Notes: generated from the sequence alone by a model not told the origin. A DNA stretch of 64,000 nucleotides from Culex pipiens pallens (GCF_016801865.2 NC_068938.1:110670141-110734140); one strand, 5' to 3'. Numbered from the stretch's first letter, positions 22,720-33,560 are shown. Made by a program: numbers and translations.

Positions 22720-23340
22720 ATATGTTGTTATTCAAATAGGAAAGGTCTCACCAAATTAGTAATCCATGGTTTAGGACTTGATCAAACCTGATGAAACTTG
22801 AGATCAGGTAGCCGAAATCTTGCACCACACGAACGACAGCTACCGGCTTGACCTTAGAAGTTTCCGGACGATGGCCATCACTAAGCACACTCAATCAAAA
22901 TATTGAAGCAAATTCTCGTCCACATCCAGCAGTACTTGAATGGCGTTGGTTCAGTAAGGACATTTCTGGTACACGGGGCAGGAACAACAGGAACGTTTCA
23001 TTGATGGCCACTTCGTAATTGCCTCAGCTCCCATAGTTGACACTTCTCCGAAAAGGACAGCAAAATCTCCAAAATTATACAAATTTCACTCTTTTTAAAC
23101 GAAATTTAGGGACCAAAAATGACAGAGGAAAAAAAACGCGTCCTGTCGCACGCACAGTTTCAAGTCAATCCGGAGATAATCGAGTGACAATATTTTGTCC
23201 ACCCACCCACACACATCCACACAGACATTTGCTTAGAACATTATTCTGAGTCGATATGTATACGTCTAGGTGGTCAAAAAAGGAAGTTAATTTTTCGAAT
23301 GATTTTATAGCCTTTCTTCAGTAAGGTGAGGAAGGCAAAA

Positions 23341-23971
23341 ACATACATGAAGATTACCTTAGGCCGTTGCCGTTACCAATGTACAGTCCCACGAAAGGTT
23401 TTTTTTCGCGAAAAAAAAAAATCCGCCAAAACCTCCAAATTTTGAAAACAGAATTTCTAAGGTATCTTTTTAAATGGACGTAAATTTGTTTTCCAACTTC
23501 CAAAGTTACGTCCGATTGAGAACTACCTTAGATTTGTAACATCGCTAATTAATTGGGCTTACTTAAATTGTGAATTTTAAGGTTTAATTTTCTAGACTGT
23601 CTAAATATTTTCCCAGATATCTACATTATAAGTCGTGTTACGATCTGTTTACTTTGAGTCTTTTTACGAAAAATCTATTTCAAAAATTGCTAGAGATTAT
23701 TCATGTGACGTACGTACTGATATTTAAAAAAAATTGTTTAGCTAAAAAAATAAAAAAAAGATTTTTTTTAATGTCCAATCAACCAATTTTGGTTTTTGTC
23801 TATTTTTGAATACTCCTTCAGTTGCTTCAGAAATTGTTTTATAGTAGTTTATGCAACAAGTTGCAAAAAGAAGATTTTTTTTTACGCAAACTTTAGTAAA
23901 CAAAAGAATAATACACTAGTGAGGCTTCATTCAAAAAGTACGTCACAATATACGTATGGGAAAATTAAAAA
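23341..23971. other. AT-rich stretch, no feature seen
   Basis: No repeats with other parts of the window and no frame of note. CAAAAAGTACGTCACAATATACG near 23932 resembles MITE ends but has no partner here. Confidence 0.25.
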
Positions 23972-24142
23972 GGGACCTTCCATAAACCACGTGGACCATT
24001 TTTTTATTCTCAGACCCCCCCCCCCTTCGTGGACAATTTCCATACAAAACAAATCTTTGTTGTATGAAGCGTGGACACTTGCTGAACCCCCCCCCCCCCC
24101 CCCTTCACCAATCAGGTGTCCACGTGGTTAATAGATGGTCCC
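23972..24142. mobile_element. GGGACC palindromic MITE (copy 1), possible AAA TSD
   Basis: The ends GGGACCTTCCATAAACCACG and CACGTGG...GATGGTCCC pair as terminal inverted repeats, and the centre holds C runs. AAA flanks both sides (23969-23971, 24143-24145), consistent with the 3-bp TSD that is clearer in the 29726 copy. The whole element can fold on itself. Confidence 0.75.
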
Positions 24143-25524
24143 AAATGATAAAAATCCAAACAGCAGCGCATAAAATTTGTATTGAAATTACTATAAGGGA
24201 GCTTTTATTTAAACATTTTTGAATTTACAAAATTCATGTTTTATTTTTTATGAAACTAACACCGTAGAAGTAAAGCCCTGGATGTCCTGAACAACTCGCT
24301 CTAGAAGAAAGTATTGTGCTAAAGTGCATCAAAAAAGATACAGGGTTTTCAAGAGTAGTGTATTAAAATAATCGGTGAAACTCACATTTTCTGCCAACAT
24401 TGCCAAAGGAACCACAAAATATGTACAAAAAAAAGATTTTTTTTTTTCTTATATTTGGATGAACCTTACGTTATGAAGAAATGTTCGGAAGATATTATTT
24501 AGTAAAGTTGCGCCCCAATTCCTCAAATATATTATTGATGTAGAAAGTTTCGGCTTGACTTGGCAGTGTTGGCAAAAAGTATGATTTTTACCGAGTATTT
24601 CGAAATGTCTCTTTTGAACGCTTTGTAACTTTTATCAGAAGCAATTTAGCACCATACTGTCTTCGAGAGAGTTGTTAAGGATATTTACGGTGTAAGTATC
24701 ATAAAAGTTCAAAAATTACGTCCAAAAAAAGGGGGAGGGGGGCGTCTGGGGTTTCTGACAGTCCGGTTAAAGGTATAGGAAAAGTGCGTGACATTGGGAA
24801 TGGGGGGGGGTGAGGGGGGGTGGTCTCTTAATTCCCGAAAATCTTTGGACGTAATATTGGAACAAACCCTAACATTGAGTATTAATTTTGTACAGTAAAA
24901 ATGTAAAAATGAGAGATTTCTCATCGTAATTTCTATACAAATTTTAATCGCTTTGCGCCAATCGTAGACATAACCAATCGCTCCCAAATTTTTAGGATCG
25001 TAAATGGGACTAAAAAAATGTGTTGCTAAAGAAATCCATTTTCGATTCCACCCTAATGCATGATATTCTAATGTCAAAAAATTTAACTTTTCGATCCAAG
25101 AGACAACCAAAATTCTAAAACATATCATAAGGCGTTTATTATTTTTCTGTTACATTTACATTATGTAAAAAAAGTATTTACACCCCTTGTGCACTATTTA
25201 GGTATTTAAAAACGTGGGTTTTATAGAAAACCTAGATGTTTGGGTATCAAAAGATCGGAAATTTTATGCCCTTTCCGATGCCACATAGGTTGACTTGTGA
25301 ATCGTGGACCGGTTCGGATGCCGGCGGATTTTCCGACGACGTAATTCCGGGTTGGTACGAAATTCCAACGAAAAATCTATTCTATCGATACAAAGACCCC
25401 CAAAACGGTGTTATACCCACTCCAAAATGTTTATTTAGCAATTCTATGGTAATATATTGACATTTAGTTAAATTGAAAGTTTGCAAAATTAAGTTTAGAT
25501 AAGTTTGATATAGAATTTCTAGAG
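24143..25524. other. AT-rich stretch with G-rich patch
   Basis: A G-rich patch (about 24730-24825) lies within otherwise AT-rich DNA. The minus-strand frame 24709-25128 (139 aa) is proline-rich only where it crosses the G-run and has no recognisable motif. It is not called as a gene. Confidence 0.25.
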
Positions 25525-25548
25525 TTTTATAAACTTTTATACTTAGTA

Positions 25549-26473
25549 TGTATGTATGTATGTATGATCCCCATACCCGCAGGCAACTTGGTCCTGGAAC
25601 ACATGTGAGCGCTAGGTGAACAATTCGATCATCTTTTACTCCGTAATCTGTACACCCACGTGCATAAGTTTTTTTGCACGAATTTTTGTGCTACAAATAC
25701 CGGCGCATAGAACAAAATGGTTTCCCTCTTCCCTCCCCAAGCGCCGGAAATTTGTAGCGGGTGTAGGGACACTTTGCATAGACGCCCTTGCTCCCATCAC
25801 GTCACTGAGGGTATGGAGCGACGAGAAATTAATAAGCATGCCCCCCCAGTCGAACCTTCATTAGAGAAGCAGGCAATCCACAACTCACAGCGAACGACTA
25901 AGGGAACACCCTACCACGTATATAGTAATAATTGGGCGTGGTTGTCTTGAATGATATGAGTGAATGTTAGAATAAGTGTTAGAATATTTGTTTTTATAAC
26001 AAGAACGGGCTCACCAATTGTTGATATCGTTGAGTCTAGTTTTTGAGCTTCATTTACTTGCGATCTGCAGAACTTCAAACGTCGAAGATGACAAAACCTG
26101 GTACTGGAAACAGCACCGTCGGGCCCAACGGTTGACCTTGGAATTACACTGGGAGAAGAACCCCATCTCCCGATTTGCTACTGCTGCTCCTACAGATCCC
26201 TGTTGGCTACCGCGTTTTCTCCGGCTCGCTTGAACCTTCAACTTGATCATCAACCGTAGAATCCTGGAACATTTAGCCTTCATCTTCGATCTGCTTTTGC
26301 TGCTGGTTGGCATCGCTGACGATCGCGTTGGCCACCGTTGAGACCAATCGGAAGAGCACACGAAACTCGGACAATTCCGGAACGAGCTAAACTTCCCGAC
26401 GAATTTATTACAAAATTCCCTTTTCGTTAATCTTCATAATTCACTTTTGCAAATAAATCTTTGATAAAAAAAC
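25549..26473 (-). mobile_element. (CATA)n-tailed retroposon (copy 2), complete with 24-bp TSD
   Basis: Exact 24-bp direct repeats at 25525-25548 and 26474-26497 bound a 925-bp insertion. The minus strand runs from a 5' end near 26473 to a (CATA)n tail at 25549-25565. The 3' 440 bp match copy 1 (19692-20133). The 5' 480 bp (about 25995-26473) are GC-richer and carry a minus-strand frame 26361-26050 (103 aa, very basic N-half, no known motif). I saw no reverse transcriptase, endonuclease or clear tRNA, 5S or 7SL head. It resembles a LINE-derived non-autonomous retroposon. Confidence 0.75.
26050..26361 (-). CDS. Small basic ORF in retroposon 5' module, unknown
   Basis: 103 aa from ATG at 26361, rich in Ser, Arg and Lys (stretch SSKSRSKMKAKCSRILR). 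It lies wholly in the 5' module that copy 1 lacks. No family recognised; translation is unproven. It could be chance in GC-richer DNA. Confidence 0.2.
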   Translation of the reverse strand: MCSSDWSQRWPTRSSAMPTSSKSRSKMKAKCSRILRLMIKLKVQASRRKRGSQQGSVGAAVANREMGFFSQCNSKVNRWARRCCFQYQVLSSSTFEVLQIASK

Positions 26474-26499
26474 TTTTATAAACTTTTATACTTAGTAGT

Positions 26500-28330
26500 T
26501 AGTAAACTATATATTCAATCCAAATTATTTTTTTAATTAGTCAAGGATGCCTATTTGGAGTTGGGAGACTGGATTCATGGTGATTTGTCAACAAATAACT
26601 TTATTTTTGTTAATTTTTCGAAAGGTGTACAAACTTTTTTTGCCCCTTTTTTTGTAATAGTATTTGTTATATAACTTTTTATAGAAATCATCTATTCAAG
26701 AGCTTTTTGTAGCAAAATGTTCGGCATGAGTTTCTGAACAAAACGTAGTACTAGGTTTCTGTCAAACTTTAAATTGTTTACATATTTCATCTTTTTTTAC
26801 ATACTGTACAATGTAACATTTTTCAACAAAATTATTCTAGCTAAGTTGAAATTGAATCAGTCCAAACATGCACTTAAAAACGCCAAACATTTCCTACAAC
26901 TCGACATCTCCCACACATTACGTGATCAGTTGAATCAAGAACCAACTGCTTGTCGGCTTGCGAAGCACTAGGCAACGTTCCAACGTGCAATTAAATTGCA
27001 CTTGGCTGCTGGTTTTGTCAATGATCTCCACGAACGTAAGTGTATGTGTAATGTGGCGGGAATTCGCGGCCCGATCGCGAATCAGCTTTTCTGTACAACT
27101 ACACAGTTACCTCATTGTGTCTGTGTTTGCAAAAAACACTTGCCATTTGCGCGTATTGTGAACTAATTGTGAACTAAAATTGCCAAGAGTTGCTGGGAGG
27201 GCTTCCTGTCCAAGTCCGCTCTGCCGGGGATCTCGCTTAATGAGCCAATTATTGGCAAAGTTGGAGAAAAAATCTCTTTCTTTCTGGTACAGCGCTGCTG
27301 ACGATGTTTGCGTGTTATCTCACTGCAGCCAGCGGTGCTGGTATTGGTGAGCACGAGGGGACTGTGATCGGGGCCAAATGCCATTATCTTTGGCGTTACA
27401 ATCACGGATGTTCCCCGAGGAAGTTACGGCCAAGGTTGGGATCAGGACATGCGAGCAGTGCTCCCGTTTCCAAAACGTGCAAAAAACCATCGGAAATGAG
27501 TTTATTTTGGCTGATTTCTTCAATTTTTTGCAACTCCGTTAGAGTGAGCGAGAGGCAATGCTGCTTGCGTTCGGTCGCGTTCACTCCTATAGGCGAGGGT
27601 CTTCCATCTCTTTCAACCATTCATGGGATTATTTCTTCGCTCGTTCCGTTTGCCGTGATGTGTTTTCTCTATAAATTGACGATTGTTTGCACTCGGCCCA
27701 TGTCGAGGAGAGATGCCTTTGTGTTGATGTTGCTATTACTTGGTATTTTTATTTAAAAAATAAAAATAATCCTACGTCGTCGTCACGGCCGACGTTTTAT
27801 TTTTCTACGCCTCAGCAGAGCAAAGGAGACGGGACACACCCAAGACCTTCCCGCTCTAACCAATGGAATTTTTGCTGAGTTCACAGGCAAACGTGACAAC
27901 GTCGCACCTGACAAAACCACTACAGCTACAAACATCAACAGCAGCAGCAGCAGCGACCAAAACGAATAACAAACAGCAGTTTATGAGCTCTGAGCGACTC
28001 TCGGGCCGGGCCTGATAGGAGCTCGCAATACGACGACGAAGAAGAAGAAGCATTTCGTCAAAAAGGAAACAAGATCACATCAAAGGCCGGGGTGTGAGAA
28101 AGGCCCTCACAAACACAAACGTGACACGGAATTGCGCAGAAACTCATACCAGCACGTGTTTAGCTGGCTGGCTGACTGGCTGAGGGCCCTCTTCTTTCTG
28201 TGGTGGATTTTTGTGTTGGGTAAAAAAAAACACAAAAAACGTTTGACGGAAAGAAGAAGCAAAAAAAGATCTAGGATGGTATTACGTGACAAACTAAAGG
28301 TAGCAACTTTGTAGGTTTTTTGTGTGCGAG
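26500..28330. other. AT-rich stretch followed by a GC-richer unique island
   Basis: 26500-26950 is AT-rich and featureless. 26950-28330 is GC-richer and non-repetitive, with CAGCAGCAGCAGC at about 27941-27953 and GAAGAAGAAG at 28036. The plus-strand frame 27304-27756 (150 aa) has a hydrophobic C-terminus (about residues 110-150, FAVMCFLYKL and LMLLLLGIF) but no family signature or splice context. It is left uncalled. Confidence 0.25.
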
Positions 28331-28867
28331 AGATTCTTTTTCTTGTTATGGAAGCGCTAATCCTAAAGCTGCTTCAGTTGAATGTTAAGGGTTAGAGTAC
28401 TAAGGGCACAGCGAGAGAAACCCTTCAACTCAATGTCATCACTACTCTTGAGTGATAAAGGAATTGAAAAAAGACAGAAATAAGTAACGTCATTCATGTT
28501 TGTTTGTAACTCGAGCCCGTAATTCAAAACAAAGGAATCTTCTACATTTTAACACCACAAAATCATATTCATTTCTTTAAATGACATTGTGGCTGAAATC
28601 AGTCGATTACTGGATGGATGGATAACAAAGTTGTGAGCATTATCCTCTTGAAATTACCATCAACCTCTCAATCCAAATGGAGACCATTTTACTCTCGACT
28701 ATCTGCTATCAATGTTTAATTCGCGTTAATTAGGAAACCCTAAAAATTAAGAGGCAGTATTTGTAGATTCTGCTCGGTTTGCAACATTTTCCGACCTTTC
28801 GACTCAGATTCGAAAACTAAACAAAAAATCGGAGTCATAACCGCTTTTTCGAGTAACTCCTCAGAGT
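28331..28867. other. AT-rich stretch, no firm feature
   Basis: Only short GAGTC-like strings (about 28800-28867) related to the tract at 6230 are seen. Confidence 0.25.
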
Positions 28868-28869
28868 TA

Positions 28870-29322
28870 CAGTCCAGACTCGATTATCCGAAGGCCTCAG
28901 AAAAATTTCACTTGGGATAATCGAACGCCTCAGAAAACGCATTTAGTAATTTTTAACCTTATCAAATCTGGAGAAACATTTGAAAAGAACACATAAGCAT
29001 TTTTAGCTGCAACAATTTTGCAATTTCTCAGGCAATAGGCAACTATTTTACAAAACCAAATATGTTAACGGTAGCTCGGGAGGCCAGCTATTGTTACCCA
29101 CTTTGAATTTTGAGAAAAAGTTACTTGAAGCTTGAGAAAAAAAAAGAATTCAAACTGTCAAAATGCTTATCCGCCCATTTCTCGTGTTGCTCCAAAAATT
29201 TGACTAAAATGTTTTCGCAAAATTCGAATCAACGAAAATGCGAAAAAAAATGTTCTTGATTTGATAATCCGATATCCCATACCTTCGGATAATCGAGGTT
29301 TCGGATCATCGAGTCTGGACAG
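28870..29322. mobile_element. pogo/Tc1-mariner-like MITE, CAGTCCAGACTCGATTATCC ends, TA TSD
   Basis: The left end CAGTCCAGACTCGATTATCC is preceded by TA (28868-28869). The right end ...GGATAATCGAGGTTTCGGAT then GAGTCTGGACAG is followed by TA (29323-29324). TA duplication and CAGT-type ends are typical of the pogo branch of IS630-Tc1-mariner. It is about 453 bp, with no transposase frame. The right terminus duplicates a CGGATAATCGAG/CGGATCATCGAG unit. A lone matching end lies at 47708-47734. Confidence 0.8.
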
Positions 29323-29684
29323 TATGTGCACAAATCGGGGTACCGTAAAACGGGGTGACTTTGATAGAGTTGCGATTTTTCCGCAAAATAAAGAGTACAA
29401 TTAAAATACCTTCGGAATTGTTTAGAATCATACTGACCGAGGTAGAGAAGTGTTCAAAGTACCTCAAAAATAACTTTTCATAAATTTTTGTAAAGTTTAA
29501 AAAGTTAGTTAACTATAGTTAAGAAAATGTTGATGAAAGTCATAATTTTGAACTTCTCAAAGTGTCGTGATTTTCTCAATGAACAAGATTTTGAATCGGA
29601 AAACGGAATGCATTTTCGGACTAAGAGAAGGTTAAATAAGTTTGTAAAAAATAAATAATATGTGTTTTTGGAAAACAATTAAAA

Positions 29685-30002
29685 TTCAATTCAATTCAAT
29701 TCGGTTTTATTTGTGAATAATCAAGGGGACCATCCATAAACCACGTGGACACTTTAGGGGGGGGGGGGGGGGTATGGCGATTGTCCACGATCCATACAAA
29801 AAAGTTTTTTTTGTATGGACAATTGTCCACGAAGGGGGGGGGGGGGGGTTGAGATTCCCAAAAAAGTGTCCACGTGGTTTATGGATGGTCCCAAGTTACA
29901 ATGAGTTCATTTAGGTGCACAACAGAGTTTTGGTGTTCCTTTCAGCTGTGTTTAAATCGTTATTCAATCGAAAAATTATTACTTATAACTATGGAATAGA
30001 CA
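29685..30002 (-). mobile_element. 5'-truncated 3' end of the gag-only retrotransposon, 13-bp TSD
   Basis: The reverse strand matches the 3' UTR and (TTGAA)n tail of 12236-13990 (from about 13840 onward). AAAACAATTAAAA repeats at 29672-29684 and 30003-30015. Truncation falls within the 3' UTR, so no coding sequence is present. It is interrupted by the palindrome at 29726-29892. Confidence 0.85.
29726..29892. mobile_element. GGGACC palindromic MITE (copy 2), TSD AAG
   Basis: Ends GGGACCATCCATAAACCACG and its complement CGTGGTTTATGGATGGTCCC are perfect inverted repeats. AAG flanks it at 29723-29725 and 29893-29895. The intact 3' UTR at about 13940-13955 supplies the empty site, confirming the insertion. 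The centre contains G runs. Confidence 0.85.
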
Positions 30003-30569
30003 AAAACAATTAAAAAAATCTCCAAATTTAGAGGCAATTCCAGTTGAACAAATTTCATGTAAAATGTGAAAACTTGTGATTCGTGCTTCGAAATCAGTAT
30101 AAAATGCAATATAAATCGATAATTTTATAAACAAAACTAGTTTTAATCAATTTCAGGCAAAATTCCGACTTTATAACAATTTTACCTAAAATGTATATGT
30201 ATTTTGTTAAAAAGCTTATAAACTTAGTTAACTAAATATAAATATTGATTTTTTTTTTCAAAAACTATATCAGCTTCTATAGTGATGGTACACTTATCGT
30301 ACAAATAAAGTTCGAACATCTTAAATATGATTTTAACGAGAAAAACTATGACTATCAAAGTCACCCCGGAATTTAAATTAAGAATTTTTAACGTTACTAT
30401 GTTTCTAAACACTATTGAAAAAACTATTTTTTCCAAAATAGTGCATGGACTTTGTGTGGCCTACCCCAGTACATGTTTTAAAAATAATAATCTTGAGAAA
30501 AACCTTACCTGTTGGAAAATATTCCAAAAACAAATTGAAATCCTATCAAAGTCACCCCGGTTTACGGTA

Positions 30570-31019
30570 GTTCTTTCGTCTGAACGATATAAACGTTTGA
30601 AATCGTACTTGAGTAATACTCTCTCTAGAACTTTGCAAATTTTCAAAGATTTTTTTTTTTATTTCGATGAACTCTGTTTAAGCATTATCTTATGTCAAAC
30701 GAACCCTTTTTGCGAGCTGGTCATAAAAAAGGGTTATGTAAAGGAATTTTCTAATCGCATTGGTGTCTTCGGCAAAGATAAATATGTTAACATTACATGG
30801 GCAAAAGTTAATAGACAAATTTGACTCTCAATAATAACATTTTTCAAAACATTGAAAAAATCACATGAGCACATTTCAAAAATTTACAAATTTTAACTTT
30901 TTGATAATCAAAATCAGGTGAAATGTTTTTCCTTGTACATTTTTAATTCCATGTAATCAGTTTTATGATGTGAGTAAACTATTTTTGATCGGAAATTGAA
31001 ATCATTGATAAGCTGTATG
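30570..31019. other. AT-rich stretch, no feature seen
   Basis: Nothing recognised apart from short A/T runs. Confidence 0.3.
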
Positions 31020-32520
31020 TTTTTATTTTGCTGAACCAACAACCCAACGAACATACTACATTGAGAAATAATGACATCCAAGCAAAACTTTGCCCCAACA
31101 AGGAAATCAATATTTTTCAAAATTCGCCACAGTCGATAGTCTGTCAGTCAACAACCACGTCCCCAGTCGATGTCATTACGCAATTTCAAGCAAAAAAAGA
31201 AACCTCCCCATCGCCGGACGACCGCCGAAATGGATCGGAAAGAAGTTCTATTTTGAGTGAATTTCCACGTAGAAAAAATTTCGCAAACGATGACGAATGG
31301 CGCCAATGTGTGTACTACACCTTGCTGCGAATGTCGAATACCGACTGGTTAGACTCGAACTATTAGTAGCGCGAGTACAGCAGCAATTTTAAAATTGGCA
31401 AGTCGAAAACAACGCGTCACACCTTTTTTTTTCTCTCGAACTCATCGGAGATGGCTAAAATAGGGATGATCTTCGCAGCCGTACAACGTGGTGGAGACCA
31501 TTACGACACACACTTTGTGCACATGTGCGTCGTCGTTACCAAGTCCGTTGCCGTAATCTGCCATGTGTCACACACTCTGGTTGGGTACCGTACTGGCAGT
31601 TGTCATCCAGGTCCAGGTCCGTTATCAGTTGCCGGCCTCCACCAGAGAAAGAGAGGCGCGTACGACGACGATAAGAACGTTACCACGAGGGTCGTCGTGT
31701 CTATCGTGGCAACGTGTCTGCATCAGGCAGAACTGAGTACCCGAGTTCCTCCTGGCCCTGTCCATTCCACGTCAATCGAGTCGAGTTGGTTGGCAGTTTG
31801 AAAGATTTTTTGGAAGAGCCGAAAACATCCGACACTCTGTCCAAGTCGGGTTGAACGTGGTTGAGTTGGTGTTGTTGACTTATCTGCCTTGCCTTGCCGG
31901 GGGTTTCTTCTTCGCTACTTTGAATCTACTCTGCTGGTGCAAAAACAGCTCTTTCGAACCACCCGCCGTCGTTGGACTGAGCGGGACGGGACGTTTTCTG
32001 CGGTGGTGCGAGCGAGAAGCCGCACATTTCTACCGCTGTCGAGACTGTTGGCTGTGTGAAATATAAAGGTTTCCATCCGTCCGGGTCTGACGGGGGGTGT
32101 TTTGTGGCCGGGGAGGAAAAAATGCGGCAACGTCGCTTCGGCACAGGCCAGAGCAGAAACCGTGCCGTTTGTTTGTTTGCCTGCCTTGTCTGACTGCCAG
32201 GCCGAGTTGAACTCTACTCTGACTGCTGGCTGTACGCGGTTCGATTGGCAAGTTTTTTTTTTTCGGGCGATTCCCCGGCGATGACTTCAGCAGCAGTAGT
32301 AGCAGCAGAGTTTCACATTTATTGATTTGGATGAGAGGAAGTTGGCGTTTCGCAGTTCGCAGTTTGGAAAACATTTTTCGGCGTGGATGTTTCGAAAAAC
32401 CACACTGGCCGAAAGATGTTACCCTTGGAATTGCGCATTTAAAGTGGACAATTTTGGATGTTAAAGACTCGGTATAATCTGAGAGAGGATTCGACAATTT
32501 CGTTTTAGTTTGTTGGACAT
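31020..32520. other. GC-richer unique island
   Basis: Non-repetitive DNA with several 60-155 aa overlapping frames on both strands, none with a known motif. CAGCAGTAGTAGCAGCAG lies at about 32289-32306. The frame at 31028-31366 (plus, 112 aa) has soluble, protein-like composition (Ser/Asp/Arg-rich middle, then DDEWRQCVYYTLLRM) and is the best candidate for an exon. Identity unknown. Confidence 0.25.
31028..31366 (+). CDS. Possible exon-like frame, unknown protein (112 aa)
   Basis: Polar, charged composition with residues near the C-terminus (NDDEWRQCVYYTLLRMSNTD) that look like a folded segment. No domain recognised, no Kozak or splice evidence strong enough to fix ends. It may equally be chance. 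Confidence 0.2.
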   Translation: MLNQQPNEHTTLRNNDIQAKLCPNKEINIFQNSPQSIVCQSTTTSPVDVITQFQAKKETSPSPDDRRNGSERSSILSEFPRRKNFANDDEWRQCVYYTLLRMSNTDWLDSNY

Positions 32521-32729
32521 GCGATGTTGTGAAATATTTAATTTAAAACATTTGGATTAATTTTAACTTTCAGCAAATAAAACTAGTTTTTGGAAAAAAA
32601 TCTCGATTTGTTTAAATATGTCAAACATTGCCCAAAAAAATCGATTGCAAATTTAAATTCATTGAAAACAAAGTTTACGGTTTTTTTTCCATATTTTCTA
32701 AAAAATCAACAACTATAAGAACGATAAAT

Positions 32730-32900
32730 GGGTCATTCACTGCTAACTCTCACAGCAGTTATCTTCTCCTCTCTCTTCATAAAACTTTACTCTGAGGGGT
32801 AATTCTGTTCCCTAATCATGAAATGATTTTTAGCTCAAAACCGTGCAGAGACGTACATTTGTGAAAATTCCTAAAAAAATGTTATTTTTATTAAGAAAAA
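32730..32900. repeat. Diverged end of a GGGTAATTC/GGGTCATTC foldback
   Basis: GGGTCATTCACTGCTAACTC, then ACTTTACTCTGAGGGGTAAT, TTCCCTAATCATGAA parallels the first 110 bases of the 1016-2324 foldback (GGGTAATTCTCTACCAACTC, ACTTTGTCCTAAGGGGTAAC, TCCCTGATCACGAA). Only one end is recognisable. Confidence 0.5.
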
Positions 32901-32940
32901 AATAAAGAAAAAATATTATGCTATTGTTCGCAACGCTTGC

Positions 32941-33060
32941 TTAGAGCGTATCCTAGAACTCATACCTTCCCGAAAACCGTTCAACTCCAAGCGAAACTTA
33001 TTTGAGGACACCGTGGAGATTTTCCCTTGTCCTATTAAAAAAAATTGAGCATGTGTCCAA
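32941..33060 (+). repeat. Interspersed repeat family (copy 2, partial)
   Basis: TCCAAGCGAAACTTATTTGA and ACACCGTGGAGATTTTCCCT match the copy at 3104-3400. It is cut at its right by the TTAA-flanked element beginning at 33071. Confidence 0.55.
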
Positions 33061-33070
33061 ATCGGTTACA

Positions 33071-33560
33071 GGGTTACATACATGTAAATCGACAAAAAAG
33101 TCAGAGGTTGGTGTGAGCACACACTTAATTTTATTTAAAATCTGTTTTCAGGGCATTAAAATATACATTTTCATCCTTTATCAAAATATATTTGAAGACA
33201 TTTGGTTGTATCATTGCCGAGATATAGCTATTTGAAGTTAGCAGTTTCAAAAAACGGGTGCCAATTTTGGTGAAGACTCGTTAGACTGGTCCTGTGTGCA
33301 TGACGAAGGCTGATTTTCAAAAAACATATTTTTAAAAAAGAAAAAAATATTTTTATGTTTTTCATATAAAAAAAACGCTCAGAAAGTTTGGCAGTCCGCT
33401 CTGCGCACGGCAAAATGTTGAGCTTAAAATCGTCAATAACAGTTTAATCATGTTATATCTTCATGAAACCTTCAGGAGTGATTGAAAATCATATTTTTAC
33501 TGGATTTATAAAATTGTCTGTAATATGAAATTTTGTGATTTTCTACATGTATGTAACCCT
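33071..33560. mobile_element. TTAA-flanked MITE, GGGTTACATACATGTA ends (copy 1)
   Basis: GGGTTACATACATGTAAATC at the left and CTACATGTATGTAACCCT followed by TTAA at the right form terminal inverted repeats. The left TTAA has decayed to TTACA. No transposase frame. It shares its interior with the inverted copy at 34009-34705 (for example the TCACCAAAATT/AATTTTGGTGA block and the CACAGGACC block). Confidence 0.75.

Larger units (their letters stand above)
19692..23161 (-). mobile_element. (CATA)n-tailed retroposon (copy 1), itself interrupted
   Basis: A 24-bp exact TSD lies at 19668-19691 and 23162-23185. The 3' tail is (CATA)n on the minus strand (19692-19712). The 3' body (to about 20133) is more than 90 percent like 25549-25990. 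Homology resumes after the foldback at 22720 for about 35 bp (GGTCTCACCAA against GGGCTCACCAA). Beyond that the 5' part (about 22755-23161) does not resemble copy 2. Without the foldback it is about 880 bp. It has no reverse transcriptase, so it needs a LINE in trans. Confidence 0.75.
19431..23340. mobile_element. CTTAATCC-family repeat split by nested insertions (copy 2)
   Basis: The left part (19431-19691) runs from the degraded AATCCACAAATGGTTGG start to GTCAATCCGGAGATAATCGAG. The right part (23186-23340) resumes directly after the same 24-base string and ends TCAGTAAGGTGAGGAAGGCA. Joined, they give the block order of the uninterrupted copy at 54591-55093. Everything between is a later insertion, so this is the oldest layer of the nest. 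Confidence 0.75.
29343..30567. mobile_element. TA-flanked TIR element, CCGTAAAACGGGGTGACTTT ends (copy 3, well kept)
   Basis: The left end TA|CCGTAAAACGGGGTGACTTT at 29341 and right end AAAGTCACCCCGGTTTACGG|TA at 30548-30569 are inverted repeats with TA duplications. An internal AGTCACCCCGG block recurs at about 30359-30369. It contains a nested retrotransposon 3' end (29685-30002). The plus frame 30327-30824 crosses the right end and is not a transposase. Non-autonomous; the best reference copy for the decayed relatives at 6659 and 7736. Confidence 0.8.

Noticed and set aside
27304..27756. 150-aa plus-strand ORF with hydrophobic C-terminus
   Set aside because: No family motif, overlapping frames on both strands, and composition explained by GC-richer DNA. 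Not enough to call a gene.
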